From the NCBI RefSeq assembly GCF_000445105.1, contig NZ_ATDP01000107.1:186001-250000 (forward strand): a stretch of DNA of 64,000 nt. The letters are read 5' to 3'. The translations under genes and the position numbers were made by a program. The stretch is from Sphingobium lactosutens DS20 (GTDB taxonomy: Bacteria; Pseudomonadota; Alphaproteobacteria; Sphingomonadales; Sphingomonadaceae). Below the pieces are notes generated by a model, which was given only the letters and a program-made list of their open reading frames with translations, did no database searches and had not been told where the DNA came from. Below, piece by piece: positions 35,785 through 44,276 of the stretch. The number at the start of each line of letters is the position of its first letter. The first letter of the stretch is position 1.

Positions 35785-36861
35785 TTGACCGACACCCGTT
35801 CCTCCCGCCGCCAGCGCAATGCCCCTACGATCAATGATGTCGCGCGCCAGGCGGGCGTTTCCCCCATGACGGTATCGCGCGTCATCAACAGCGAGCAGGT
35901 GGTTCGGCCCGAAACGCGCGCAAAGGTGGAAGCGGCCATCGCCGCGCTGAATTATGCCCCGAGCGCTGCGGCAAGGACGTTGGCGGGGGGAGACGAAACC
36001 CGGGTCGGACTGCTCTATTCCAACCCGTCATCATCCTATCTGAGCGAATTTCTGGTCGGCAGCCTCGACCAGGCGAGCCGCAGCGGCGTCGACCTGGTGG
36101 TGGAGAAATGGGACGAGGAAACGACCATTGCTTCGGTCGTCGCCCATCTGGAGCGCGGCCGCATCGACGGCGTCGTCCTGCCGCCTCCCTTGTGCGATCA
36201 TGAAGAATTGGTGCAGGCGCTGGGTCGTGCCGGCATTCCGGCGATCGCGGTCGCCACGGGTCGACCGCCCTCGGACCTTGCGGCTGTCAGCATCGATGAT
36301 CGTCAGGCCGCTTATGAAATGACCTGCCATCTCATTGCCCTAGGTCATGCGCGGATCGGGTTTGTCAAAGGCAATCCCAATCAAAGCGCCAGCGCACGTC
36401 GTTTCGAAGGCTATGTCCAGGCGCTGGAAGAAGCCGGCCTGCCGATCGAGGACGAATTGATCGCGCAGGGCTATTTCACCTACCGGTCCGGCCTCGATGC
36501 AGCCGAACATATCCTGTCGCTGGCCGAGCCGCCGACCGCCATTTTTGCCAGCAACGACGATATGGCTGCCGCGACGGTGGCGATCGCGCATCGATCAGGC
36601 CTAGACGTGCCCGGCGATCTGACTGTCTGCGGGTTCGACGATACGTCGCTTGCGACCACCATCTGGCCAGAATTGACGACGATCCGCCAGCCGATCAGCG
36701 CCATGGCGCGGGCGGCGGTGGAAGTGCTGGTCAAGCAGCTTAAAACCAGGCGGAGCCAGCAGGTGGAGAAGGCCACGCATCTGGTATGCGATCATGCGCT
36801 GATCCGCCGCCAGTCGGACGCCGCGCCCCGTTCACGTCCGCGTCAACGCTTGGCCCCCTGA
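35785..36861 (+). CDS. LacI-family transcriptional repressor of the xylan/xylose genes
   Basis: The protein has a LacI helix-turn-helix (APTINDVARQAGVSPMTVSRVINSEQVVRPETRAKVEAAIAALNY) and a periplasmic-binding-protein-like sensor domain ending FDDTSLATTIWPELTTIRQP. It is 358 residues from a TTG at 35785, the only suitable start before the conserved domain; no strong ribosome-binding site is visible. It is the only LacI-type regulator in the window and lies between two transcription units that carry LacI-type operators, so I infer that it represses both and responds to a xylan breakdown product. A weak half-site GTCGCTACCT at 35740-35749 might allow autoregulation. Confidence 0.88.
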   Translation: MTDTRSSRRQRNAPTINDVARQAGVSPMTVSRVINSEQVVRPETRAKVEAAIAALNYAPSAAARTLAGGDETRVGLLYSNPSSSYLSEFLVGSLDQASRSGVDLVVEKWDEETTIASVVAHLERGRIDGVVLPPPLCDHEELVQALGRAGIPAIAVATGRPPSDLAAVSIDDRQAAYEMTCHLIALGHARIGFVKGNPNQSASARRFEGYVQALEEAGLPIEDELIAQGYFTYRSGLDAAEHILSLAEPPTAIFASNDDMAAATVAIAHRSGLDVPGDLTVCGFDDTSLATTIWPELTTIRQPISAMARAAVEVLVKQLKTRRSQQVEKATHLVCDHALIRRQSDAAPRSRPRQRLAP

Positions 36862-36913
36862 AGCGGCGCGGCAGCTGACGCGTCACCACAGGGGCTGGTA
36901 GATTGAAGCAGCC

Positions 36914-37588
36914 TCAGAGCGTTGCTTCGATCGCGCGCGCGGCAAGATCGGGATCGTCGGCAAGGCTAATCGGACGACCGACGACCAGGATCGACGCGCC
37001 ATTGTCCAACGCCTGGCGCGGGGTCACGGCGCGCTTCTGGTCGCCCATCGCGCCGCCAGCAGGTCGCACGCCCGGCACGACAAAGAAGCCATCCGTCCAG
37101 CCCTTCTTCGCCATCGCCACTTCCTCGCCCGAACAGACGATGCCGTCCAGCCCGGCGTCCTGCGCCAGATCAGCCAATCGCCGAACCTGATCGGACGCTT
37201 TGGCAGCCACGCCGATATCAGTCAGGTCGCCATCATCCAGGCTGGTCAGCACGGTCACGGCAACGACCTTGGTATGAATGCCTGCCGCCGCCTTGGCATC
37301 TTCCAGCATGGCACGGCCGCCTGCGGCATGGACAGTCAGGATCGCCGGCTCCAGCAGGTGCAGCGCCTGAACCGCCTTGGCGACGGTATTGGGAATGTCA
37401 TGCAACTTAAGGTCGAGGAAGATCGGCAGGCCGAACTTCGTCATTTCGTGAACGCCATGGTGGCCGTTGGCACAGAAAAATTCGAGGCCGAGCTTCAATC
37501 CGCCCACATGGTGCCGCACCTGCCCCGCCAGATGCTGCGCCTTGGCAAGATCGGGCGTGTCGATGGCAACGTAAATGGGACTGGTCAT
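36914..37588 (-). CDS. pyrF: Orotidine-5'-phosphate decarboxylase
   Basis: The 224-residue protein has the PyrF active-site signature PIFLDLKLHDIPNTVAKAVQAL, with the Lys/Asp charge network, an N-terminal VAIDTPDLAKAQHLA strand and the C-terminal PGVRPAGGAMGDQKRAVTPRQALDNGASILVVGRPI phosphate-binding loop. It performs the last step of UMP synthesis. Its start overlaps the stop of the LapA-like gene by 4 bases, so the two are coupled. This small housekeeping block sits between the xylan and xylose loci. Confidence 0.95.
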   Translation of the reverse strand: MTSPIYVAIDTPDLAKAQHLAGQVRHHVGGLKLGLEFFCANGHHGVHEMTKFGLPIFLDLKLHDIPNTVAKAVQALHLLEPAILTVHAAGGRAMLEDAKAAAGIHTKVVAVTVLTSLDDGDLTDIGVAAKASDQVRRLADLAQDAGLDGIVCSGEEVAMAKKGWTDGFFVVPGVRPAGGAMGDQKRAVTPRQALDNGASILVVGRPISLADDPDLAARAIEATL

Positions 37589-37965
37589 GCAGGGCCTGTC
37601 GAATTGGAGGTGGAGGGCAAGGGATCGGCTTGCGCTGCCGTCGGCGCAGGCGCATCGGGTTCGAGAGAAACTGGAGCCATGCCGGGCGCTGGCGTGATGC
37701 TCGGCGGAGCGGAAGGCGCGGTCGCCGCGGCCAGTGCCCGTTCGGTATTATCAAGGCGCCGTTTCAACCGCCAGCGGGTCGCCCGCGCCATCACCCAGAA
37801 GGGCAAGGCGCCAAGCAGAAACGCGCCGATCAGCAGCACCGGCAGCTTGGTTTCCATCACCAGATCGCCCCATAGCCGCACAGTGACCGGGACATAATTC
37901 GCCATGCAGAAGAAGGCGAGCGCCACGGCGATGACGACCCAGAAAGCGGTCCGCAAAAATTGCAT
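37585..37965 (-). CDS. LapA-domain (DUF1049) inner-membrane protein
   Basis: This 126-residue protein has two predicted membrane helices (FWVVIAVALAFFCMANYVPVTV and LPVLLIGAFLLGALPFWVMA) in the LapA/YciS arrangement, followed by a basic, coiled-coil-prone stretch and a proline-rich tail. In E. coli the LapA family works with LapB in lipopolysaccharide assembly control; a lapB-like neighbour is not visible here. It is translationally coupled to pyrF, an arrangement common in alphaproteobacteria. Confidence 0.8.
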   Translation of the reverse strand: MQFLRTAFWVVIAVALAFFCMANYVPVTVRLWGDLVMETKLPVLLIGAFLLGALPFWVMARATRWRLKRRLDNTERALAAATAPSAPPSITPAPGMAPVSLEPDAPAPTAAQADPLPSTSNSTGPA

Positions 37966-37998
37966 TGGCGTTTACCCTCACTGCCCGTTTGGGGCAGC

Positions 37999-38868
37999 TT
38001 AGGCGATCCTGCCCGATTTCGGAAGCGCCTGATCGCGTCTGTCGATCGCGATGGTCATATGCAGCCTAGCTGTCTCGCCCGGTTGCAGCACCGCCATCCC
38101 GCCGCGATTGATCGCGTCGGGCATGTGGCTCACAGGCTCCAGGCAAAAATAGGCTTCACCCGGCGGCCGATAGACATGCAGCCATTGGGCACCGGCAGCG
38201 GTGACGGTCAACCACACGCCATCCCCACGCTCGACGGTCGCGGCGCCATCCCATCCGCCATAGACATTGTCGATCAGGCTGTCGCCAACCACCGGGCTTG
38301 GCCTGGACCAATCGCCAAGACTGTCTGCCGCCACCTCTTGCTGTGGCAGCATGTCCGGAGACGAAAGCCACAGCGTCTGCGTAGCAAAGCTGAGCCTCGT
38401 CTGTTCGTCGGCCACAAAATAGGGATGAAAGCCAAGGCCGGCAGGCATCGGGCGGTCGCTCGCGTTGAAGAGCGATAGCGAAAGCGACAGTTGCGCGGGG
38501 GTGAGCCGCACATCCTGTTGCGCCCGATAACGCCAGGGCCAGCCGGCGTCTCCGCCATGCTCATGCTCCAACAGGATATGGTCGACAGCTGTCGTCTTCA
38601 CTGTCCAATTGGTCTGCCAGCCCAAGCCATGGATGCTGTGCGGATGGTCGCCAAAGTTCAGGGGAAGCCGATGCTCCTCCCCGTCAAAGGTGAAGCGTCC
38701 CTCCGCAATCCGGTTCGCATAGGGCACGAGCGGGAAGCACGCCATCGCCAGCGGGTCTGTGGCCCCTTCCGGCGCCCGGCGCAGCAGGTCGACGCCATCC
38801 AGCGTCAGGCCCGTCAGCGATCCGCCGATCGCGGGCGACAGCGCTGCCTCCAGCGCCCCCGCCCGCAA
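37999..38868 (-). CDS. Aldose 1-epimerase (mutarotase)
   Basis: Aldose 1-epimerase features include the N-terminal ALSPAIGGSLTGLTLDGVDLLRR, PLVPYANRIAEGRFTFDGEEH with the conserved Asn-Arg, DHPHSIHGLGWQ with the catalytic His, GFHPYFV and DNVYGGWDG. The family interconverts alpha and beta anomers of sugars. As the last gene of the xylose operon it would speed delivery of the anomer preferred by the xylose dehydrogenase. The start is uncertain: the TTG at 38868 gives 289 residues, but a few residues upstream (QIITL) also look family-like, so translation may start at another non-ATG codon closer to the transporter stop. Confidence 0.85.
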   Translation of the reverse strand: MRAGALEAALSPAIGGSLTGLTLDGVDLLRRAPEGATDPLAMACFPLVPYANRIAEGRFTFDGEEHRLPLNFGDHPHSIHGLGWQTNWTVKTTAVDHILLEHEHGGDAGWPWRYRAQQDVRLTPAQLSLSLSLFNASDRPMPAGLGFHPYFVADEQTRLSFATQTLWLSSPDMLPQQEVAADSLGDWSRPSPVVGDSLIDNVYGGWDGAATVERGDGVWLTVTAAGAQWLHVYRPPGEAYFCLEPVSHMPDAINRGGMAVLQPGETARLHMTIAIDRRDQALPKSGRIA

Positions 38869-38885
38869 CGTGATAATCTGCGCGC

Positions 38886-40301
38886 TCAGCCGACCATGTC
38901 CTCTAGCTCACGGCCCTTGGTTTCGTTGACCATCGCCCGCACGAAGAAGAAGGAGATGAGCGCGAAGAAGGCATAGCCGACATAGGCCACGGCCAGACCC
39001 GGCCATACGACCAGCGAGGGGAAGCTGACCGACACCAGCGCATTGGCGATCCACTGCGCGAAGCCGGCGACCGCCAGTCCAGACCCGCGGATCTGGTTCG
39101 GGAACATCTCGCCCAGCATGACCCACATGATCGGACCCCAGCTCATATTGAAGAAGATCACGTAGAGATTGGCCGCGACCAGCGCCAGGACGCCATTATT
39201 GCCGGGCAGCGACACTGCGCCATCCGCGCCGGTGACGGCCGTCGAAAAGGCATAGGCGACCGTCGCGAGCGTGACCGCCATCCCGGCCGATCCGATCAGC
39301 AGCAATGGCTTGCGGCCGATGCGGTCAACCATGGCGATGGTGGCAAGGCAGGCGCCGATCGACAGCACGCCCGACAGGATGTTGGTCTGAAGCGCGTAAT
39401 CTTCGGAAAAGCCGACAGCTTCCCAAAGGGTCGCGCCATAATAGAACACGACATTGATACCGACCAGCTGCTGAAAGACGGCAAGGCCGATACCGGTCCA
39501 AACGATCGGACGCACCTTGCCGCTGGTCTGGTCGATGAGGTCGCTGAGCTTGGGCCGATGATGGTCCGCGGCAAGACTGGCGCGGATGTCTGCAACCTTG
39601 CGCGTGGCTTCGGCTTCCCCGAATAGGCGGGTCAGCACGGCATGCGCGCGCTCATCCTGTCCGCGCGCGACCAGGTAGCGGGGGCTTTCGGGAATGATGA
39701 GCAGAGCCAGGAAGTAGATGGCGGCGGGAATCGCCTGCAACCAGAACATCCAGCGCCAGGCGGGAAAGCCCATCCACAGTTCGGCCGTCGATCCGCCGGC
39801 ATAACGGGCGAGCACGAAATTGGCGACGAACGCGCCGGTCAGACCGGAAATGATCATGACCTGCTGGACCGAGGACAAACGACCGCGAATGGCCGCCGGC
39901 GTGACTTCGGAAATATAGACTGGCGAAATGACGCTGGCTGCGCCCACGCCCAGGCCGCCGATGATCCGCGCGATGATGAACACCGCCGAGGAGCCAGCTG
40001 CGCCGGCCAGCAGCGCGCTCGCCAGGAACAGAATGGCCGAGAGCATCATGACGCCGCGCCGACCGATGATGTCAGCCATGCGCCCAGCGCCAAAAGCACC
40101 GATCGACGACCCAACCAGGATCGCGCCGACGTTGACGCCGATGCCCAGGCTGCCCAAGTCAAAGGCGCTTTCCAGCCCCTTCTGGGTGCCGTTGATGACG
40201 CCGCTGTCATAGCCGAACATGAACCCGCCGATGGTCGCGACCGCGACAATCGCGACAATGAAGGCCATATTGACCTTCGCAGCAGTCCCCTCATGCATCA
40301 T
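38886..40301 (-). CDS. MFS sugar porter, D-xylose:H+ symporter type
   Basis: The 471-residue protein has 12 predicted membrane segments and sugar-porter motifs: GYDSGVINGTQKG in helix 1, GRMADIIGRRGVM between helices 2 and 3, PVYISEVTPAAIRGRLSSVQQ, PESPRYLVARGQ at the end of the first half, QQLVGINVVFYYGATLWE in helix 7, and DRIGRKPLLLIGS. This matches the XylE/GLUT family. Placed after xylX-xylB-xylC it most probably imports D-xylose. It shares the operon with the mutarotase gene 17 bases downstream. Confidence 0.92.
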   Translation of the reverse strand: MMHEGTAAKVNMAFIVAIVAVATIGGFMFGYDSGVINGTQKGLESAFDLGSLGIGVNVGAILVGSSIGAFGAGRMADIIGRRGVMMLSAILFLASALLAGAAGSSAVFIIARIIGGLGVGAASVISPVYISEVTPAAIRGRLSSVQQVMIISGLTGAFVANFVLARYAGGSTAELWMGFPAWRWMFWLQAIPAAIYFLALLIIPESPRYLVARGQDERAHAVLTRLFGEAEATRKVADIRASLAADHHRPKLSDLIDQTSGKVRPIVWTGIGLAVFQQLVGINVVFYYGATLWEAVGFSEDYALQTNILSGVLSIGACLATIAMVDRIGRKPLLLIGSAGMAVTLATVAYAFSTAVTGADGAVSLPGNNGVLALVAANLYVIFFNMSWGPIMWVMLGEMFPNQIRGSGLAVAGFAQWIANALVSVSFPSLVVWPGLAVAYVGYAFFALISFFFVRAMVNETKGRELEDMVG

Positions 40302-40319
40302 CCTGTCCTTCCCGCTCTT

Positions 40320-41195
40320 CTATATCGTTGCTATCTGGCCCGGCAGCCCGGCAACGCCGGGATCAAAGGCGAAGAGATCGCCCGCCAGAGGTTGCTTTGT
40401 CAACGCTGTCATGTCCAGCCCCTTGCGCGCAGTGGTCGCATAAGCGGTGCGAAGATCCTCACCGCCAAAGGCGATTTTCGTCACATTCGCGACCGGGAAG
40501 CGAACTTCGCGCATCAGCTTGCCGGCCGGGTCGTAGCGGCGCACGGCCCAACCTCCGAACAGCCCGGTCCAGAGGCAACCTTCGGCATCCACGGTGGGGC
40601 CGTCAGGATAGCCGGCATCGTCCTCGATCCTGGCAAAGAGCATGGTGTTGCCCACACTACCGTCCGGTGCGACGTCGGTGCGCCATATCCGTTTGCCCAG
40701 CGTATCGGTATGATAGAGGATGCGGCCATCGGGAGAAAAAGCAGGGCCGTTGGTGATTGAAATCGCCGGCAGGCCGCTCTCCGCCCATCCATCGCCATCG
40801 ACGCGATAGAAATGCCCGCTGGCGTCCACTTCCGCATCGTCCATGGTTCCAAACCACAGCGCGCCGTCAGGCGCCACGCAAGCGTCATTCTGACGATTGC
40901 CGGGCAAATGCGCCTCGGGCGCGTGCAGCAGATCGAAGCGAGAACTGGCAGGATCGAAGCGATGCACGCCAGACTGAAGGCCAACGGCAAATTTGCCGTC
41001 CGCGGTGGGCACTATCCATCCCACCTGACAGGGCGCTGTCCAGCCGCGCGCCACTTCCTGAACCGGGTCGTAGCGGTGGATGCGATGCGTCTTGATATCC
41101 ACGAACCAGAGCGCCGCGTCGCGCGCCACCCAGACAGGTCCTTCGCCCAGCGTCGCGCCTAGGGACAAAATGCTCTGCGGCTCCGCCACGCCCAT
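40320..41195 (-). CDS. xylC: SMP-30/gluconolactonase family, probable D-xylonolactonase
   Basis: Start chosen at 41195, one base after the stop of the dehydrogenase gene; longer frames would lie inside that gene. The 291-residue beta-propeller shows SMP-30 motifs: LGEGPVWVARDAALWFVDIK with the metal-ligand Glu, LPGNRQNDACVAPDGALWFGTMD with Asn, ISITNGPAFSPDGRILYHTDT and YPDGPTVDAEGCLWTGLFGGWAVRRYDPAG with the catalytic Asp. Caulobacter-type XylC opens D-xylono-1,4-lactone to D-xylonate after XylB. Gene order and spacing support the same function here. Confidence 0.9.
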   Translation of the reverse strand: MGVAEPQSILSLGATLGEGPVWVARDAALWFVDIKTHRIHRYDPVQEVARGWTAPCQVGWIVPTADGKFAVGLQSGVHRFDPASSRFDLLHAPEAHLPGNRQNDACVAPDGALWFGTMDDAEVDASGHFYRVDGDGWAESGLPAISITNGPAFSPDGRILYHTDTLGKRIWRTDVAPDGSVGNTMLFARIEDDAGYPDGPTVDAEGCLWTGLFGGWAVRRYDPAGKLMREVRFPVANVTKIAFGGEDLRTAYATTARKGLDMTALTKQPLAGDLFAFDPGVAGLPGQIATI

Positions 41196-41196
41196 G

Positions 41197-41955
41197 TCAG
41201 CGCCAGCCGGCGTCGATGAAATAGTCGTGTCCCGTGCAATAACGCGCATCATCCGAAGCGAGGAACATGGCCAGCGCGGCGACATCGACGGGAAGGATGC
41301 GGCCATCCAGACACTGGGCTGCGACGATTTCCGCCTCCCCTTCGGGCGTGTACCATTTTTCCTGACGCGGCGTCTTCACATTGCCCGGGATGATCGTGTT
41401 GACGCGAATGTTATCGCGACCAAGGTCGCGCGCCAGGCTCCGGGTCAGCCCCTCGATGGCGGCCTTCGCCGTCTGATAAAGCGTCAATTCCGGAAGCGCG
41501 AGATGCCAGCTGATGGACCCGAAATTGAGGATCACGCCGCCGCCCGCGCGCTTCATCGCCGGCGCAGCAGCCTGCGCGGCAAAGAAGAGATGCCGCAGAT
41601 TGACCGCCATGCGATCGTCCCAATAGTCCGGCGTGACCTGTTCTATGCCATGACGGTCGTCATTGGCGGCATTGTTGATGAGGATGTCGATGCCGCCAAG
41701 CTGTTGCTCGACCTCAGCCATCATCGCCTGCACCTTGCCGATATCGCGCAGATCGACCTCGTAAAACACGGGCGCAAAGTCGCTTCCGGCCAGACGCGTG
41801 ACCAAAGCCTGACTTTCGTCCCTTGCAATATCGCAAAAGGCGACATGCGCGCCCTGACCGGCGAAGGCTTCGACCAGCCCTTCACCGATGCCGCTGCCAC
41901 CACCGGAAATGAAGACCCTTTTCCCCTTGAGGCTGGGGTAGATGGCGCGGCTCAT
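41197..41955 (-). CDS. xylB: D-xylose 1-dehydrogenase (SDR family)
   Basis: This 252-residue short-chain dehydrogenase resembles Caulobacter XylB throughout: start AIYPSLKGKRVFISGGGSGIGEGL (Rossmann glycine motif), NNAANDDRHGIEQVTPDYWDDRMAVNLRH, NFGSISWHLALPELTLYQTAKAAIEGLTRSLARDLG with the catalytic Ser, Tyr and Lys, and the closing CTGHDYFIDAGWR. It oxidises D-xylose to xylonolactone with NAD. It overlaps the xylX stop by 4 bases and is followed directly by the lactonase gene, matching the order of consecutive pathway steps. Confidence 0.95.
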   Translation of the reverse strand: MSRAIYPSLKGKRVFISGGGSGIGEGLVEAFAGQGAHVAFCDIARDESQALVTRLAGSDFAPVFYEVDLRDIGKVQAMMAEVEQQLGGIDILINNAANDDRHGIEQVTPDYWDDRMAVNLRHLFFAAQAAAPAMKRAGGGVILNFGSISWHLALPELTLYQTAKAAIEGLTRSLARDLGRDNIRVNTIIPGNVKTPRQEKWYTPEGEAEIVAAQCLDGRILPVDVAALAMFLASDDARYCTGHDYFIDAGWR

Positions 41956-43094
41956 GCAGGATCTTTCTGTTGTGTGTTCAGCAGGCCGCGAGCGGCGAGA
42001 TTGGTCATCAGGGCAACGACACCGAAATCCCAGGCGGCAGCATCCTTCGATGTCACGACCTCATTCACCAGCGTGCCCAGGCGCGGGGTGGAAATGGCGA
42101 CGCGGTCGCCCACCTTGTGGGTAAAGCCGCGACCAGGTTCATCCCGATCCTGAACCGGCGCGAACAGCGTGCCAAGGAACAGCGCAAAGCCGTCGGGATA
42201 GTGATGTTCCGACAGGGTCTGCCGGACCAGTTCAAGCGGATCGCGACTGATCTGGTTCATGCTGCTGACGCCTTCAAGCCGATACCCTTCGGGTCCGTCG
42301 ATGGTGAGAGCGACTTCGGCATTGCGGACATCGTCGATGGTGAAATCCTCATCGAACAGGCGCACCAGCGGGCCGAGCGAACAGGAGGCATTATTGTCCT
42401 TCGCCTTTCCCAGCAGCAACGCTGACCGCCCCTCAAAATCCCGCAGGTTGACGTCGTTGCCCAGCGTGGCGCCGATGGCTAAGCCGGCTGCGTTAACGAG
42501 CAGCACGATCTCTGGCTCGGGATTGTTCCAGGTGGAATCCGATCGAATGCCGATTTGGGCGCCCGGCCCCACCGACGACAGGATCGGGGCCTTGGTGAAG
42601 ACCTCTGCATCAGGGCCGATCGCAACTTCCAGATATTGCGACCAGAGCCCGTCCTCGATCAGCGCCGCCTTCAGCGCAGCAGCCTCCGATGTTCCGGGGA
42701 CAACGTTGCGGATCGAACCGCCGACCCTGTCCTCCAGTCGTGCGCGGATTTCGCCGGCGGCGGCAGCGTCGCCCCGCGCGCGTTCCTCGATCACGCGTTC
42801 CAGCGCGGATACCGCAAAGGTGACGCCGCAGGCTTTCACACATTGCAGGTCGATCGGGCTGAGAAGGGGGGCGGGCAGGCTATCCAACGGCCCCATGCTC
42901 TGACCGGAGCCGGCTGCAAGAGGCAGCATGTCCGCTAACTGCGCGACCGTCGGGGCGACGCCGCTCATATCATAGGCAATGCCGTCACGCACCAGGATCG
43001 GGCTTGGACCGTCAGCGGTCTGCACGCGGCCGAGGAACAGGCCTTTACGCCAATCGCTCGGCAGAAAATCGAGCAAGGAAACAGCCCCCGACAT
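41952..43094 (-). CDS. xylX: 2-keto-3-deoxy-D-xylonate dehydratase
   Basis: The protein (380 residues from the ATG at 43094, set by GGAGAG 6 bases upstream; two in-frame alternatives precede it) closely resembles Caulobacter XylX. It has LLSPIDLQCVKACGVTFAVSALERVIEERARGD and the fumarylacetoacetase-like core WNNPEPEIVLLVNAAG, LGNDVNLRDFEGRSALLLGKAKDNNASCSLGP. XylX dehydrates 2-keto-3-deoxyxylonate to 2-oxoglutarate semialdehyde in the Weimberg pathway. It is the first gene of the operon behind a LacI-operator promoter. The xylonate dehydratase (xylD) that should feed it is not in the window. Confidence 0.92.
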   Translation of the reverse strand: MSGAVSLLDFLPSDWRKGLFLGRVQTADGPSPILVRDGIAYDMSGVAPTVAQLADMLPLAAGSGQSMGPLDSLPAPLLSPIDLQCVKACGVTFAVSALERVIEERARGDAAAAGEIRARLEDRVGGSIRNVVPGTSEAAALKAALIEDGLWSQYLEVAIGPDAEVFTKAPILSSVGPGAQIGIRSDSTWNNPEPEIVLLVNAAGLAIGATLGNDVNLRDFEGRSALLLGKAKDNNASCSLGPLVRLFDEDFTIDDVRNAEVALTIDGPEGYRLEGVSSMNQISRDPLELVRQTLSEHHYPDGFALFLGTLFAPVQDRDEPGRGFTHKVGDRVAISTPRLGTLVNEVVTSKDAAAWDFGVVALMTNLAARGLLNTQQKDPA

Positions 43095-43125
43095 CATCAC
43101 CTCTCCACAAAAACCGCGTCATTGT

Positions 43126-43163
43126 TGATAGCGCTACCACCACAATTTCGGGGCTGGTGTCAA
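43126..43163 (-). promoter_or_regulatory. xylX promoter with LacI-type operator
   Basis: On the minus strand TTGACA (43163-43158) is followed after 18 bases by TGGTAGCGCTATCA (43139-43126), a 14-mer that is palindromic except for one position pair. The operator covers the expected -10 region and ends about 30 bases before the xylX start. The arrangement nearly duplicates that at the GH3 operon. It resembles the XylR operator described for Caulobacter xylose promoters (TGTTAGCGCTACCA, recalled from literature). Confidence 0.75.
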
Positions 43164-43193
43164 GTGTTGTCATGCGAATGAGACGTTTGGCGT

Positions 43194-43448
43194 ATGCAGA
43201 ATGCTGTTCGAAAAAATCCTCTTTCCGGGGTGCGCGGGTTGCGGCATTGTCGTTGCGTCAAATCGAAAGAGCCGGGAAACGGGATTTTGGAACAAGAGAG
43301 CGCGCCGATAAAGGATGGCAAGGCCAAGGAGGATCTGGCTGGTGCGGCGGGGACCGCGGCGGGGAAATCCGTGTGGATGGGCACGGCGGTGGGCATCGGG
43401 TCGGCGGCGATCGTGGCGGCGCTGCTCTATGCGCGGCGCAGGAAATAA
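43194..43448 (+). CDS. Small single-span membrane protein, hypothetical
   Basis: The frame encodes at most 84 residues. The convincing part is the C-terminal half: an acidic/basic linker (SAPIKDGKAKEDLAGAAGTAAGK) followed by a membrane helix (SVWMGTAVGIGSAAIVAALLYA) and a basic RRRK end. The N-terminal portion looks non-coding, and a TTG at 43287 may be the true start, giving about 53 residues. Small proteins of this form are common in sphingomonads but have no assigned function. A strong hairpin follows. Confidence 0.5.
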   Translation: MQNAVRKNPLSGVRGLRHCRCVKSKEPGNGILEQESAPIKDGKAKEDLAGAAGTAAGKSVWMGTAVGIGSAAIVAALLYARRRK

Positions 43449-43462
43449 GCGGATATGCCAAA

Positions 43463-43520
43463 GGGCGGCATGGCCTTCGTTCCATGCCGCCCCCTGGTGC
43501 GACCCGTTTGGGTTCTTTTT
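43463..43520. terminator. Hairpin terminator between convergent genes
   Basis: GGGCGGCATGG (43463-43473) pairs perfectly with CCATGCCGCCC (43482-43492) around an 8-base loop. About ten bases later a smaller ACCC/GGGT hairpin is followed by TCTTTTT. The location between the end of the small membrane ORF and the end of the opposing EF-hand gene fits a terminator. The first, stronger stem lacks an immediate T-run, so efficiency is uncertain. Confidence 0.55.
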
Positions 43521-43551
43521 CCGCCCTTCGTGACTGGCGGGGATATTCGGC

Positions 43552-43995
43552 TCAGGCGCCGGCGCTGAGATAGGTGATGAGTTCAGGCTTGCTGACCATA
43601 AGGCTCTTGTCCGCGTCCGCCGTGCTGAACGCGCCATTGGCCCAGGCCGTGACCTGATCGGTGGGAAGCTGCTGGCCGGTCGCCTTCATCTCCTGATTCT
43701 TGAGCGCCAGCATCCAGCGGAAAAATTCCGACTGGTCGAGCTGGCCATCGCCATTGGCATCATAGGCCGGAAATTCGCTATCGACGATCGAGGCCACCGA
43801 TGCGGCCGGGGTCGATTGGGCCGGGGTCGATTGCGCGGGGGTCGATTGCGCCGGGGTAGCGGTGGACGGCTGCGCCGGCATGGCGGCCGACGGCTGGGCG
43901 GGCTGCGTCGCGGTGCCGGGAGTCATGGCCTGCTGCGCCAGAGCCGGGGTCGCGGCCGTCAGAACGGTTGCCAATAAAAGTGCGCGGATCATCAT
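43552..43995 (-). CDS. Exported EF-hand protein with a Pro/Ala/Gln/Thr-rich linker
   Basis: A signal peptide (MMIRALLLATVLTAATPALAQ) is followed by a low-complexity linker containing three near-identical STPAQ units, then a calcium-binding EF-hand with the loop DANGDGQLDQSEF and a second, weaker loop (DADKSLMVSKPEL). The protein is 147 residues and probably periplasmic. The repeats are exact at DNA level (GGGTCGATTG-type units near 43800-43855) and could vary in number between strains. Function unknown; possibly calcium sensing or buffering. AGGAG lies 6 bases before the ATG. Confidence 0.8.
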   Translation of the reverse strand: MMIRALLLATVLTAATPALAQQAMTPGTATQPAQPSAAMPAQPSTATPAQSTPAQSTPAQSTPAASVASIVDSEFPAYDANGDGQLDQSEFFRWMLALKNQEMKATGQQLPTDQVTAWANGAFSTADADKSLMVSKPELITYLSAGA

Positions 43996-44276
43996 GATCT
44001 CCTGTTTCTAATCTTCTTGGGCCAGCAAAGGCGAAGACGCCAGCCTGCCCATTAGTGAAGATAGAATAGATCAATCCGCCCGGATGTTCCTGAACCCCCG
44101 TTCATTTTGCGTCATTCGACCAGTAAAATCGTTCGATTCGTCCCTTTCTTCGTCATGGATCCGCTCGCTCGTCCACGCAGGCGGGAGAAAAAGCGCGCCG
44201 ATTTGCCCGCGGCGGGCGACGCTGCTAGGGGGCGCGGCACATCGACTTTCCGTTTCCAGCCAGACAGGATTCGCCC

